Shown here: in pieces, positions 26,201 to 32,452 of the stretch | Numbering within the stretch: the stretch's first letter is position 1 | Layout of the letters: each line of letters starts with the position of its first letter | From: Paractinoplanes rishiriensis | Lineage (GTDB): Bacteria > Actinomycetota > Actinomycetes > Mycobacteriales > Micromonosporaceae | Length of the DNA stretch: 46,420 nucleotides | NCBI RefSeq assembly: GCF_016862375.1 | Contig: NZ_BOMV01000114.1 | Coordinates: 1-46,420 of the forward strand | Reading direction: 5' to 3' | Notes under the pieces: generated by a model | Seen by the model: only the letters and a program-made list of their open reading frames with translations | Database searches by the model: none | Told to the model about the DNA's origin: nothing | Program-made: the position numbers and the translations under genes

Positions 26201-26579
26201 CGGCGGCTCGGAATGCGGAAATCCGGGAGTTGCCCTCGGCGAGGTCCATCAGAGCCGGCGACCAAGGAGCCTTGTCGTTCAGCACGAACATCAATCGGGG
26301 GATGCCCGCCTCGCCCGCCGCGCGGTACTCCAACTCGGTGATCGACGCCGAATGCCCGGCCGGCACGAAACCGTAACGCCAGGCCAGCACGCCGATGTAC
26401 AGGTCGCAGGAGCGAACGTCGGCCAGACATTTGTCCAGAGGGCGGTTCTCGCCCGCGGTGTATGTCTCCATCGCGACGTCGATCAGGCCCATCCGCTGAA
26501 GAACAGTCCGGACCTCCTGCCGATATTCGACGAGGTCCTGATATGTGGAGGACACATAAACACGACGGGGTGGAATCAC
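20268..26579 (-). CDS. Giant DUF4062-NACHT-HEAT STAND NTPase (candidate defence protein)
   Basis: A 2103-residue signal-transducing NTPase. Residues about 5-100 are a DUF4062 domain (RRVYVSSTYQDLVEYRQEVR, CDLYIGVLAWRYG, SITELEYRAAGEAGIPRLMF). A linker of the type preceding NACHT modules follows (LVQEYRRLDLDALTP). The NACHT ATPase has Walker A GDPGAGKST (278-286), Walker B LVVFDGLDEI (361-370), a sensor strand KVIVTSR and the late motif FVHRAMLDYFAAAE. From about residue 830 to the end runs a continuous HEAT array of ~31-residue units (pattern D-x-VR-x-x-AL-x-AL...WPDDP), roughly 35 repeats. GTG 26579 follows AAGGAG closely. No transposon or accessory effector gene adjoins it. The plan matches bacterial NLR-like immune proteins: N-terminal effector, NACHT switch, C-terminal sensor. 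Confidence 0.88.
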   Translation of the reverse strand: MIPPRRVYVSSTYQDLVEYRQEVRTVLQRMGLIDVAMETYTAGENRPLDKCLADVRSCDLYIGVLAWRYGFVPAGHSASITELEYRAAGEAGIPRLMFVLNDKAPWSPALMDLAEGNSRISAFRAAAGDAHICDSFASREELRAKVAEAVARQLSSNGAGTSMAHAAGWHDYCRRLVQEYRRLDLDALTPVDRDEHLQVALQDVFVEPDLRENAPVVELPKELRRRLEKAAEQDRPELSRRLDRHLIELARESHQSKPAQPAFEALAAPINRVCVVLGDPGAGKSTLARYLVLALAEGRTTGALAPLHGWRPVLIELRDYALKAASLETFSEYLEHRGRVDGLGLDHAAADSYLSGDGRALVVFDGLDEIFDPRLRESIARRIAGFANRYPKIKVIVTSRVIGYRARVLRDAGFIHFTVQELTSAKIDSFLTSWYELALPGRADAAGLRRKRLAKAITDSSAIRELAGNPLLLTILAIIGKHQELPRERWKVYDHAAGVLVQHWDINKHLNDERMDADTIREDDKKELLRRLAIRMQEGAHGAAGNHLTETDLRTDIQSYLQERFEYDAATASRITTVLVARLRERNFILARYGPGVYGFVHRAMLDYFAAAEVVNRFEKSRVLSEAGLQADVFGARQEDPSWVEVLRLIIGMLDASVASEILEGLLAATRGTRSAALDERPPAVVGLVAQCIAEIRNVNAARGAAEQTIDAIISMLRLPTRSFGKDSRADVLAKAVLPAVQSVTAWPGRDRYLHWFTAVGRTTVWQPAAKLGAQLLAALFPRDDSIRLILHELTRSVINDQREGALRGLCLSWKDHPETKAVVAASIRDPDDGVRATALGLLTDNWPADETTTAAVEWAMTDHDAPVRAAAVTALAQHAAKDSGTHRRVLHAAGLDPADAVRLAAVTALATHWPAEPDTFEFLLQAGDDPWWEVRRAALRAVGQRFAAEARVHDLATRGARDGDEDVRKAAVDLLASRWPDDPQSVPLVVNAARDTDPGVRTAALSAMVTRWTEDPRVAEALDRLTGDHDGQVRVAALTMRYDSYEDLDRYARVLSRMATTDISTHVRQAALEALFKEAGAAAADVVETALRDPEPAVRGAALRGLSSDLSFLSRLQPIVFSLCTDLDSSVRQQAVETAARFWGAVGRMPAILRRHARSGRWQDRRSALEALATLLPDDAETLNLVTSGLRDTEGTVRRTAMEIAAALGMLSDDDLKVRLGDPDAFCRETAAEHYHASHAAQPDRPSDGAANRAIQLRQLHLSAPESPETLDALRSATRDRNADVRLVAVEALLAGRPRAETRGLAIAAAHDDDGSIRQLGLRRLLVNHPTDRATGVARRHALRDSVDRLRQLALTSLLLVAPDARFTRQNLALAVRDGAWSVRKVALDTVARRSEADDPPDGVVAALSHPLADVREAAHKVSRAAWPGSSGVRTNTRQGLQDQDPTVRESALHSVALATPDDPATAVAIGRAAADESTAVSLAAYQLRRSDATPALRHPQTGARHAALVRVVLDSPGGSVPPAVWSGITDAVYAIRAVTASRLLLGAEVVPLQNLLLPLTARHPDGNVRETALRLLTARCPDDDLTRAALHRAIRDHDASVRLTALTTLAALAPHDIATHSAAISALSDPRDDVRTEAVRIVATYWPDEPSTFTLVLRACDDRDESVRSIALRALVTAHPRDPRTAAVLHRATADMHRAMRDTAAAAITRLPVHLSAAAEQATPDAYRRRSARYATLTSSVHRNEVLEICDDPDWDIRQAAIYCLAYRWPGHPDTEAVLDRAVGHPDPDTRWRGYTEILRYAPGTPGSLRRAEAEARDHDSWIRIEALRKLASFAGEECTRATMHELTGDPDSRVRAVATSLLAIKHPADPANDPAVAPGACSSWSYLGEIAFHLSVRAWGDRPADRDALIAADTTGSVPAAVLLASLWADDPAVAEILRRRKGSEHHVVRLTALHGLARCWPDDPATRRAVTAGAEDPCPGVRSVALNALVRIGDATGIERVRAAMRDGDDVVASDALEFAAVTGAPEAGQMQLLDLLTTAPGDLLEILAVNVVSSRMHAVATGREAVIARLDTIGYKDARTRLWLDNALRMALPDGGEG

Positions 26580-26833
26580 TCGGACTCCTTCAAGTCCAGG
26601 GCTTCGACCATGGTATCGACTTCGGCCGGACCGGGCCCGGGCAGAGCGCCGCACACGCCCCGCCGGTCGCCGCGGCCGGGGGCTCGGGCGGCCTGGCACC
26701 GGTCCGCTGACCTCGGATCCAGGAAATAGCAATATGTCGATTGGTGGCCGGACTCATCCGCGAAGGTCAGCCGTACGTACTGCTTGCCGCCAGCACGTGT
26801 CGACGGGGTCCGGTTACGGACCGGCACAGGCAC
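26576..26833 (-). CDS. Possible small ORF coupled to the NACHT gene
   Basis: An 85-codon frame whose TGA overlaps the GTG start of the NACHT gene (GTGA). The N-terminal part reads like protein (KQYVRLTFADESGHQSTYCY) and the end like a helix (EVDTMVEALDLKESE). The middle is Arg/Gly/Pro-rich and less convincing, and the putative GTG starts (26833, 26827) have no Shine-Dalgarno. The frame stays open far upstream only because the DNA is GC-rich. It may be a real small partner, a leader peptide, or chance. The 275-bp gap otherwise must hold the promoters for two divergent genes; I see no clear promoter boxes. Confidence 0.27.
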   Translation of the reverse strand: MPVPVRNRTPSTRAGGKQYVRLTFADESGHQSTYCYFLDPRSADRCQAARAPGRGDRRGVCGALPGPGPAEVDTMVEALDLKESE

Positions 26834-26854
26834 GCCGACGCAAGGAGGGTACGC

Positions 26855-27658
26855 ATGCTCGCTACCAGCGGGAGATTTCCGTGGCGCCGCCTGTGGGTTG
26901 CCGCGGTCGCAGCGATAGCAGTGCTTCTGATCGACCCGCAGATGGCCCGCGCCGAGCCGGCCGTCCCGGTCCCGCCCAACAACCTGCTCTCCGACGCGGC
27001 CAAGGGTGAACTGGCGGCTGCGGACGAGGACCTGGTGGTCAAGGTCCGGCTGGCCGGCTTGTGGGAGATCCCGGCCGGCGAGATGGCCCAGGAGAAGTCC
27101 AACGACCGCCGGGTGCGGCAGATCGGCGCGGACATCGCCGAGCAGCACGCCGAACTGGACAAGCTGGCCCGGGACGCGGCCAAAAAGCTGAAGATCGAGC
27201 TGCCCGACGAGCCCAACGCCGACCAGAAGAAGTGGCTGACCGAGATGGAGGAGGCGGCCAAGGGCAAGGAGTTCGACCAGGTCTTCATCGACCGGCTGCG
27301 GGCCGCGCACGGCAAGATCTTCCCGGCGATCGCGACGGTGCGCACCAGCACCCGCAACGACGCCGTGCGGCTGCTGGCGCAGCAGGCGAACCAGTTCGTG
27401 ATGACCCACCTGACGCTGCTGGAGAGCAGCGGCATCGTCGACTACCAGTCCCTGCCCAAGGCGCCCGACCCGAACGCCGCCGCGCCGGCGCCGGCCGGCG
27501 GGCAGGTGCTGGCGTCCAGCAGCACGAACCCGTCGCTGCCCGCGATCATGCCGCTGCTGGTCGCGGCGCTGGGCATCGGGCTGGTCGGCGGCATCTTCGC
27601 CACCTGGCGGACGATGAGCTACCGCCGCCGGCAGCAACGGGCCCGCCTGGGCTTCTGA
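26855..27658 (+). CDS. DUF4142 exported membrane-anchored protein
   Basis: A 267-residue DUF4142-family protein (a ferritin-like four-helix fold is assumed for the family; biochemical role unknown). The signal/anchor LWVAAVAAIAVLLIDPQMARA is followed by the helical domain (LSDAAKGELAAADEDLVVKVRLAGLWEIPAG...RQIGADIAEQHAELDKLARDAAKKL) and the second half (FDQVFIDRLRAAHGKIFPAI...LAQQANQFVMTHLTLLESSG). A Pro/Ala linker and a C-terminal membrane helix (IMPLLVAALGIGLVGGIFATW) end in a basic tail, so the domain should face outside, anchored at the C-terminus. AAGGAGG at 26842-26848 fixes the ATG at 26855. It is divergent from the NACHT gene. Confidence 0.87.
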   Translation: MLATSGRFPWRRLWVAAVAAIAVLLIDPQMARAEPAVPVPPNNLLSDAAKGELAAADEDLVVKVRLAGLWEIPAGEMAQEKSNDRRVRQIGADIAEQHAELDKLARDAAKKLKIELPDEPNADQKKWLTEMEEAAKGKEFDQVFIDRLRAAHGKIFPAIATVRTSTRNDAVRLLAQQANQFVMTHLTLLESSGIVDYQSLPKAPDPNAAAPAPAGGQVLASSSTNPSLPAIMPLLVAALGIGLVGGIFATWRTMSYRRRQQRARLGF

Positions 27659-27700
27659 CCCAGGCGCCGCGCAGATTGAGCCGCCGCGCAGAATGAGCGC

Positions 27701-28276
27701 ATGCGTGGTGTGACCGGCCGGGACGTCGAGCGGGCCGGGGCCGAGATGGTCCGGGTGCTCGCGCCGCACGTCGAGCGGGACTGGGATGTCCCGGCCGGTG
27801 GGCTCGACTGGAGTTGCTGGCAGACGGCGGCGCACGTGGCGCACGACCTCGCCGCCTACGCCGGCCAGTTTGCCGCCCGGGCCGGCGACGCCTATCTGCC
27901 GTACGACCTGGAGGTCCGCGCCGGCACCCCGCCCGCACAGGTGCTGCGGGTGATCGAGGGATGCGGCCGGATGCTCAGCGACGTCGTGTCGGCCGCGCCG
28001 GCCGGGGCCCGGGCGTGGCACTGGGGTCCGACCGACGCGGCCGGGTTCGCGGCGATGGGCGTCAGCGAGACGCTCGTGCACACCTGGGATGTCACGCGGG
28101 GCCTGGCGATCGACTGGGAACCGCCGGCCGGCTTGGCCGCGGCGGTGCTCGCGCGTCTGTTTCCGAACGCACCGGAGGCTGCGCCCGGTGCGGCGCTGCT
28201 GTGGTGCACCGGGCGCATCGCTCTGCCCGACCGCCCCCGCCTGACGTCCTGGGTGATGAAGGCGGCGGCCGGGTGA
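27701..28276 (+). CDS. DinB-like / maleylpyruvate isomerase-type mycothiol-dependent protein
   Basis: A 191-residue protein of the DinB/MDMPI four-helix-bundle superfamily. Metal-binding histidines are likely in WQTAAHVAHDL (with Asp) and VSETLVHTWDVTRGL, the two positions that carry ligands in this family. Members in actinobacteria are thiol-dependent transferases or isomerases using mycothiol; the actual substrate cannot be told. ATG 27701 is 42 bp after the DUF4142 gene, so the two may be co-transcribed. It converges with a small secreted protein gene, four bases away. Confidence 0.8.
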   Translation: MRGVTGRDVERAGAEMVRVLAPHVERDWDVPAGGLDWSCWQTAAHVAHDLAAYAGQFAARAGDAYLPYDLEVRAGTPPAQVLRVIEGCGRMLSDVVSAAPAGARAWHWGPTDAAGFAAMGVSETLVHTWDVTRGLAIDWEPPAGLAAAVLARLFPNAPEAAPGAALLWCTGRIALPDRPRLTSWVMKAAAG

Positions 28277-28280
28277 CCGG

Positions 28281-28610
28281 TCAGGTCAGGCAGACCCGGC
28301 CCGGGTTGAAGCCGAACACCGGCTGATCACGGACGATCTCGACGCCGGGTGCCAGGCCGAAGTTGGGGGAACCGCCGACGCAGTATGGCGTCTCGGTCTG
28401 GTTGGTGATGGCGGCCATGTCGGCGCCACCGGGGAAATCGTGCGACTGGCCCTCGGGAACCCAGATGATGGTGCCCTTGGCCAGGGCGATGCAGACGTAC
28501 CCCTTGTCGCAGGGCACGGTGGCGGCGGCCGCGGCGGACGCGGCCGGGAGCAGGGCTGCGGCGGCTGCCAGGACGGTGCCGACCGCGATGCGCTTGAACA
28601 ATGTGGACAT
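28281..28610 (-). CDS. Small secreted cysteine-containing protein
   Basis: A 109-residue exported protein of unknown function. It starts MSTLFKRIAVGTVLAAAAALL, a clear signal peptide cut near ASAAAAA. The mature part of about 75 residues has four cysteines (VPCDKGYVCIALAKG, TPYCVGG, GRVCLT) that could form two disulfides. The CxxxxxC start followed by short beta segments is reminiscent of secreted peptidase-inhibitor I36 or crystallin-like proteins, but the similarity is weak. I chose ATG 28610; an upstream in-frame start lacks a signal-peptide layout. Confidence 0.75.
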   Translation of the reverse strand: MSTLFKRIAVGTVLAAAAALLPAASAAAAATVPCDKGYVCIALAKGTIIWVPEGQSHDFPGGADMAAITNQTETPYCVGGSPNFGLAPGVEIVRDQPVFGFNPGRVCLT

Positions 28611-28669
28611 CGTGAAACCCCCGTTACAGCGACGTGTCAAAGACGATAACAAAACCAAGGGGGTACGAG

Positions 28670-29485
28670 GTGCCCGAAGTGGACGGTGTACGTGCCATCT
28701 GGCGGCTGGATCTCGGCGCGGTGATCGGCAAGGGCACCTGGTCGGTCCGGCGCGCCGGCACGGCGTACGTGCTCAAGCTCTTGATCGGGGATTGGCGCTA
28801 TCAACTGCGGGTCGCGAAGGCGCTGCGGGAACTGGGCTGGCCGACGCCGGAACCGGCCGAGGAGCCGCTGATCCGCGACGACGGGGCCTGGGTGCTGTTC
28901 CACCGGCTGCCGGGGCGGCACGAGGAGCCGGCCGACCGGGATCGCGGGCGCCTGCTCGCCGAACTCCACGCGGACGCGCGGGCCACCGGCATCACCGAGC
29001 AGCGGGCCGGCTTCCGCGGGCCGGCTGAGGTGGTGGCCGACCCGGCGCTGGAGCGGTCGCTGCGCGGCTACGGGCGGACCCACCCGGACGAGGCGCGCGA
29101 ACTGCTGGCCGCCCGGGACGACACCGTTGCCTGGTTCGCCGGGCACGCCGGCATCGACGCGCCGCGCAGCGTGATCCACGGGGACTTCACGCCGTGGAAC
29201 CTGCTCTATCAGAACGGGCGGCTGTCCGGGCTGGTCGACTTCGAGGGCACCCATCACACGTACCAGGTCGCCGATTTTGCCCTGTCCTGGCGTGGTTACC
29301 GGGACGACGTGCTGCGCGGCTACGACGAGGTGCGGCCGCTCGCCGAGGTGGAGTGGGCGCTGATCCGGCCGGTGTACGTGGCCTGGCTGTTCCTCGGCGT
29401 CGCCGGGCCGGTGGCCGACCTCAGCTGGCAGGTCGCCCACCTGCGCAAACACTCGGCACTGCTGGACGGGCGGAAGTCTTCCTAG
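28670..29485 (+). CDS. Aminoglycoside phosphotransferase-like kinase
   Basis: A 271-residue APH/choline-kinase-fold enzyme. The small lobe shows GKGTWSVRRAGTAYVLKLL with the ATP-binding lysine. The large lobe has SVIHGDFTPWNLLY (HGD catalytic loop, Asn for metal) and LVDFEGTHHTYQVADFAL (DFE, metal-binding Asp). Such proteins phosphorylate small molecules; resistance is not implied by the fold. AAGGGGG (28657-28663) sits six bases before GTG 28670, so I prefer it to the in-frame GTG 28634. Upstream, GTTACA with GATAAC (28645-28650) could be a promoter. Substrate unknown. Confidence 0.8.
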   Translation: MPEVDGVRAIWRLDLGAVIGKGTWSVRRAGTAYVLKLLIGDWRYQLRVAKALRELGWPTPEPAEEPLIRDDGAWVLFHRLPGRHEEPADRDRGRLLAELHADARATGITEQRAGFRGPAEVVADPALERSLRGYGRTHPDEARELLAARDDTVAWFAGHAGIDAPRSVIHGDFTPWNLLYQNGRLSGLVDFEGTHHTYQVADFALSWRGYRDDVLRGYDEVRPLAEVEWALIRPVYVAWLFLGVAGPVADLSWQVAHLRKHSALLDGRKSS

Positions 29486-29512
29486 CCGATATACCTTCGC
29501 GTCCGATATATT
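29486..29512 (+). promoter_or_regulatory. Promoter/operator with direct repeats before padR
   Basis: Two direct copies of CCGATATA lie at 29486-29493 and 29503-29510, 17 bp apart, in the short gap before the PadR gene. The second includes TATATT (29507-29512), a good -10 box set about 7 nt before GTG 29520, which would make the message leaderless. The repeats may also be PadR binding half-sites for autoregulation (inference). Confidence 0.5.
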
Positions 29513-29519
29513 GCGCCGC

Positions 29520-29849
29520 GTGGAGACACCGCTGCGCGAACCGACATTTCTGATACTCACCGCCCTGGCCGGCGAACCGCTGCACGGCTACGGCCTGATC
29601 GCCGAGGTGGGCCGGCTGTCCGACGGGCGCATCGCGCTGCGGCCCGGCACCCTGTACGGCGCGCTCGACCGGCTGGTCGACGCCGGCCTGGTCGAGACCG
29701 ACCGCGAGGAAGTGGTCGACGGCCGGTTGCGCCGCTACTACCGGCTGTCCGGCGCGGGCGGCGAAATCCTGGCCGCGGAAACCGAACGGATGCGCCGCAA
29801 CGTCGAGGCCGCCACGGTCCGGCTGCGCCTGATCGAGGGGCTGGCATGA
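29520..29849 (+). CDS. PadR-family transcriptional regulator
   Basis: A 109-residue winged-helix regulator with the PadR hallmark LREPTFLILTALAGEPLHGYGLIAEV, the recognition helix RPGTLYGALDRLVDAGLVE and the wing RLRRYYRLSGAGGEIL. In actinobacteria PadR genes are often followed by a membrane protein gene co-regulated with it, as here. The GTG at 29520 is the likely start, possibly on a leaderless transcript; TTG 29511 is in frame. The stop codon overlaps the ATG of the 30-codon linker (ATGA). Confidence 0.9.
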   Translation: METPLREPTFLILTALAGEPLHGYGLIAEVGRLSDGRIALRPGTLYGALDRLVDAGLVETDREEVVDGRLRRYYRLSGAGGEILAAETERMRRNVEAATVRLRLIEGLA

Positions 29850-29938
29850 CCGCCTGCACCGAGCGGCACCCAGCCGCACCGGCGGACGGCGCCGCAGGCG
29901 AGGGCCAGAAGGGCATGCCCAAGGAGGACACAGCATGA
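29846..29938 (+). repeat. 89-bp coupled linker / small ORF, copy 2
   Basis: Second copy of the linker at 8377-8469. Again 30 codons, again ATGA with the upstream stop and ATGA with the downstream start, and again exactly 89 nt from ATG to the next start. The peptide begins MTACTERH and contains AGEGQKGM as in copy 1; the last third differs and here includes AAGGAGG as Shine-Dalgarno for the next gene. CGCCTGC (29851-29857) can pair with GCAGGCG (29894-29900), and the inner stem is CGGC-ACCCA-GCCG. Most differences between copies change amino acids, so conservation may be at the nucleotide level. Confidence 0.72.
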
Positions 29939-30891
29939 CCGACCTGGAACGCCGCTACCTGCGCCTGATCCGGCTCTGCTACCCGGCCGGCTACCGGCTG
30001 GACCGTGGGGCCGAGATCGCCGGCACCTACCTCGACCTGGCCGGGCCGGACCGACGCTGGCCGTCCGTCGCCGACGTCGCCGACCTGGTCCGCGGCGGCC
30101 TGCGGCAGCGGGTGCGCGCCACCGGGCACACCGGCCTGGTGCCGGGCGTGCGTCTCGCCGCGCTGCTGGCGCTGATCGCGGTGGCCGTGCTGGCCACCGG
30201 CGGCACGATGCTGGAGCTGCACCCGTACCCGGTCGACTGGGGAGTGCCGCCGGTCGGTCCGTTCGCCACGCTCGGCTTCGGCGTCTGGGTGACCTGGCTG
30301 CTCGCGGTGGCCGTGTTCGCGGTGGCGCCGGGCCGGGCGACCCGGGTCGCGGTGGCCGTCGCGCTGCTGCTCACCGTCGCGGTGGTGCCGGTGAGCGGGC
30401 TGAGCGGGCAGAACCGGCCGGCGCTGTCCGTGCTACTGGCCCAGGCCGCGCTGGGTGTGGTGGCGCTGGGGCTGGCCGACCGGGTGCCGCTGCCCTGGCG
30501 GCTGCTGCCGGTCGCGGCCGCGGCCGCGACCGTGGGGGTGTTGTGGCGTGCCGACTTCCCGGTCGGCTACTACGGCAACGCCGTGGGCCGGGTGCTGCCG
30601 GCCGTCGCGGTGGCGCTGCTGCTGGTGGCGATGCTGGCCGGCGCCGGGCTGGCAGTCCGGGGCGACCACCGCGGCGGGTGGACGCTGCTGGTGTTGCTCG
30701 GCCCGGCCGGAATGCTGGCGCTGGAGCCGCTGTCGGTCGGCCTGCAGCCGACCGCGCACACCTGGGCGGGCCTGGCGACCACGGCCGTCATCGTCGCGGT
30801 GATCGCACCGGCGTTGCTGGCAGTGGCTGTCACCGGCCGCCGCCGCCTCAAGGCCGCCCGCTGTCCCGAGTGTGGGCGGTCCGTACTCTGA
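29935..30891 (+). CDS. Polytopic membrane protein partnered with PadR
   Basis: A 318-residue protein. The N-terminal ~75 residues are soluble and helical (LERRYLRLIRLCYPAGYRLDRGAEIAGTYLDL), a layout I associate with actinobacterial proteins following PadR genes. About seven to eight membrane helices follow, starting with LAALLALIAVAVLATGG. The extreme C-terminus ends RCPECGRSVL, a single CxxC knuckle of zinc-ribbon type. ATG 29935 overlaps the end of the linker frame and has AAGGAGG upstream. I do not recognise a catalytic motif; function unknown, probably co-regulated with padR. Confidence 0.8.
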   Translation: MTDLERRYLRLIRLCYPAGYRLDRGAEIAGTYLDLAGPDRRWPSVADVADLVRGGLRQRVRATGHTGLVPGVRLAALLALIAVAVLATGGTMLELHPYPVDWGVPPVGPFATLGFGVWVTWLLAVAVFAVAPGRATRVAVAVALLLTVAVVPVSGLSGQNRPALSVLLAQAALGVVALGLADRVPLPWRLLPVAAAAATVGVLWRADFPVGYYGNAVGRVLPAVAVALLLVAMLAGAGLAVRGDHRGGWTLLVLLGPAGMLALEPLSVGLQPTAHTWAGLATTAVIVAVIAPALLAVAVTGRRRLKAARCPECGRSVL

Positions 30892-30923
30892 CCGCATGCT
30901 TCCTCGTCGATCCCGGGCCACTC

Positions 30924-31793
30924 GTGACTGACCGGTTGTCGCGGGTGGCCCGCTGGTGTCACCGGGTGGTGGAGTCGCGCGCGTTCGACGTGACCATCGT
31001 CGTCATGATCGGGGCGAACGCCATCCTGCTGGCGGTGGAGACCTACCCGTACCCGGAATCGGCGCAGCCGCTGCTGCACGGGCTGGAGTGGTTCTTCCGG
31101 CTGGTGTTCGTGGCCGAGATCGTGATCCGGATCCTGGCGTACGGCCGGCGGCCCCAGGACTTCTTCAAGCACGGCTGGAACGTCTTCGACTTCGTGGTGA
31201 TCGCCGCGGTGTTCATCCCGGGCCTGCACGGTGACACGGCGGCGCTGCGGGTCATCCGGATGGCCCGGGTGGTGCGGCTGGTGCGTTTCTCGCCCGGTCT
31301 GCGCACCATTCTGGCGGCGCTGCTGCGCAGCCTGCCGGGGGTCGGTGGCTTTCTCGCGCTCACCCTCGTCACGCTTTACGTGTACGGGATGACCGGCTGG
31401 CTGATCTTCGGCCCGTCCGACCCGGAGCAGTACGGGACGCTGGGCCGCGCGGTGCTGACGCTGTTCGTGCTGCTGTCCCTGGAGACGCTGCCCGACCTGA
31501 TCGCCAAGGGTCTCGAGCTGTCGCCGTGGACCCTCCTCTACTACGTCAGCTACGTGCTGATCACCGTGAATCTCCTGATCAACATTCTGATCGCGGTCAT
31601 CGTCAACTCGATGGAGGAGGCCCGCCGGCTGGAACTGACCGAACACCTCGCCACCGACGAGGACCGCGACGGCATCCCCGACGAGATCGACCGCATCATG
31701 ATCAGCCAGCGCCTGGACGACCTGCGCACGGTGATCACCGAACTGGAACGCGAACTCCGCATCGACCGCGACGAGGGCCGGACGCGTACGTGA
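30924..31793 (+). CDS. Single-domain voltage-gated cation channel (NaChBac-like)
   Basis: A 289-residue six-helix channel subunit expected to form tetramers. S1-S4 span about residues 20-122; S4 carries five arginines at every third position (Arg109, 112, 115, 118, 121 in LRVIRMARVVRLVRF). The pore has S5, a selectivity filter in VLLSLETLPDL (residues 182-192; NaChBac-type channels have LESW) and S6 (VLITVNLLINILIAVIVN). The cytoplasmic tail has a Ca-binding-type loop DEDRDGIPDEID (245-256) and then a coiled coil (ISQRLDDLRTVITELEREL). GTG 30924 is the likely start; the stop overlaps the next gene as GTGA. Ion selectivity cannot be told. Confidence 0.85.
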   Translation: MTDRLSRVARWCHRVVESRAFDVTIVVMIGANAILLAVETYPYPESAQPLLHGLEWFFRLVFVAEIVIRILAYGRRPQDFFKHGWNVFDFVVIAAVFIPGLHGDTAALRVIRMARVVRLVRFSPGLRTILAALLRSLPGVGGFLALTLVTLYVYGMTGWLIFGPSDPEQYGTLGRAVLTLFVLLSLETLPDLIAKGLELSPWTLLYYVSYVLITVNLLINILIAVIVNSMEEARRLELTEHLATDEDRDGIPDEIDRIMISQRLDDLRTVITELERELRIDRDEGRTRT

Positions 31794-32452
31794 AACGCTT
31801 GGTCTTTGCGGTGTTGGTGCTGGTCGTGGCCGTGGCCGGCATCCTCCATGTGCGCCGCGAACGGGAGTGGGCACACGGCGGCGCCGGGATCGACGTCTCG
31901 GTGGACGCCGTGGTCGCCACCGCGCAGACCTTCGACGACACGGTGGTCCGCTTCGGTGTGCCGCCGGGCGAGGCGGTCCGCTACGTCGGGGCGGCGCAGT
32001 CTCTGGTGGTCCGGGTGCGCTGGAGCGGCGTGCAGCCGGCCGGCGGCTGGTTCCAGGTGATGGTGCTGGACAAGCGCGTCAATCCGGGCCGGCTGCTGAC
32101 CGTGGACAGCAGCTGGAGCAGCGAGGGCGCCAGCGGCGGAAACTGGGCGGGAACGTACGAGATCCTGGCCGAGAGATACGACTGGCTGGGCGGGGTAGCG
32201 GAGGAGTTGTATGTGGACGCAGACGGCTGGAACCACCAGCCGACCGCTGCCGCGTCCGCACCGGCCACCGAGTCCGGCACGATGACCGCCTGGTACCGCC
32301 AGATCCGGCGCGGACAGCACCCCCGCCACGGCGAGCCGCAGCCGCCCGACGACACGATCCCGATCACCGACCCGGCGAAGGACACCCTGGTCGCCATGGT
32401 GTTCGTCGACGAGGAGGGGGAGGTGCGCTGGGCCAGGCGAATATTCGGCTAG
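31790..32452 (+). CDS. Membrane-anchored exported protein, unknown function
   Basis: A 220-residue protein with an N-terminal signal anchor (VKRLVFAVLVLVVAVAGILHV) and an extracytoplasmic domain without cysteines. Beta-rich segments such as SLVVRVRWSGVQPAGGWFQVMVLDKRV and a C-terminal VAMVFVDEEGEVRWARRIFG are visible. GTG 31790 overlaps the stop of the channel gene, so both are likely made from one transcript; a role as an auxiliary or neighbour of the channel is possible but unsupported by any motif. I do not recognise the family. The following 205 bp to the GH16 gene hold no gene I can support. Confidence 0.72.
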   Translation: MKRLVFAVLVLVVAVAGILHVRREREWAHGGAGIDVSVDAVVATAQTFDDTVVRFGVPPGEAVRYVGAAQSLVVRVRWSGVQPAGGWFQVMVLDKRVNPGRLLTVDSSWSSEGASGGNWAGTYEILAERYDWLGGVAEELYVDADGWNHQPTAAASAPATESGTMTAWYRQIRRGQHPRHGEPQPPDDTIPITDPAKDTLVAMVFVDEEGEVRWARRIFG

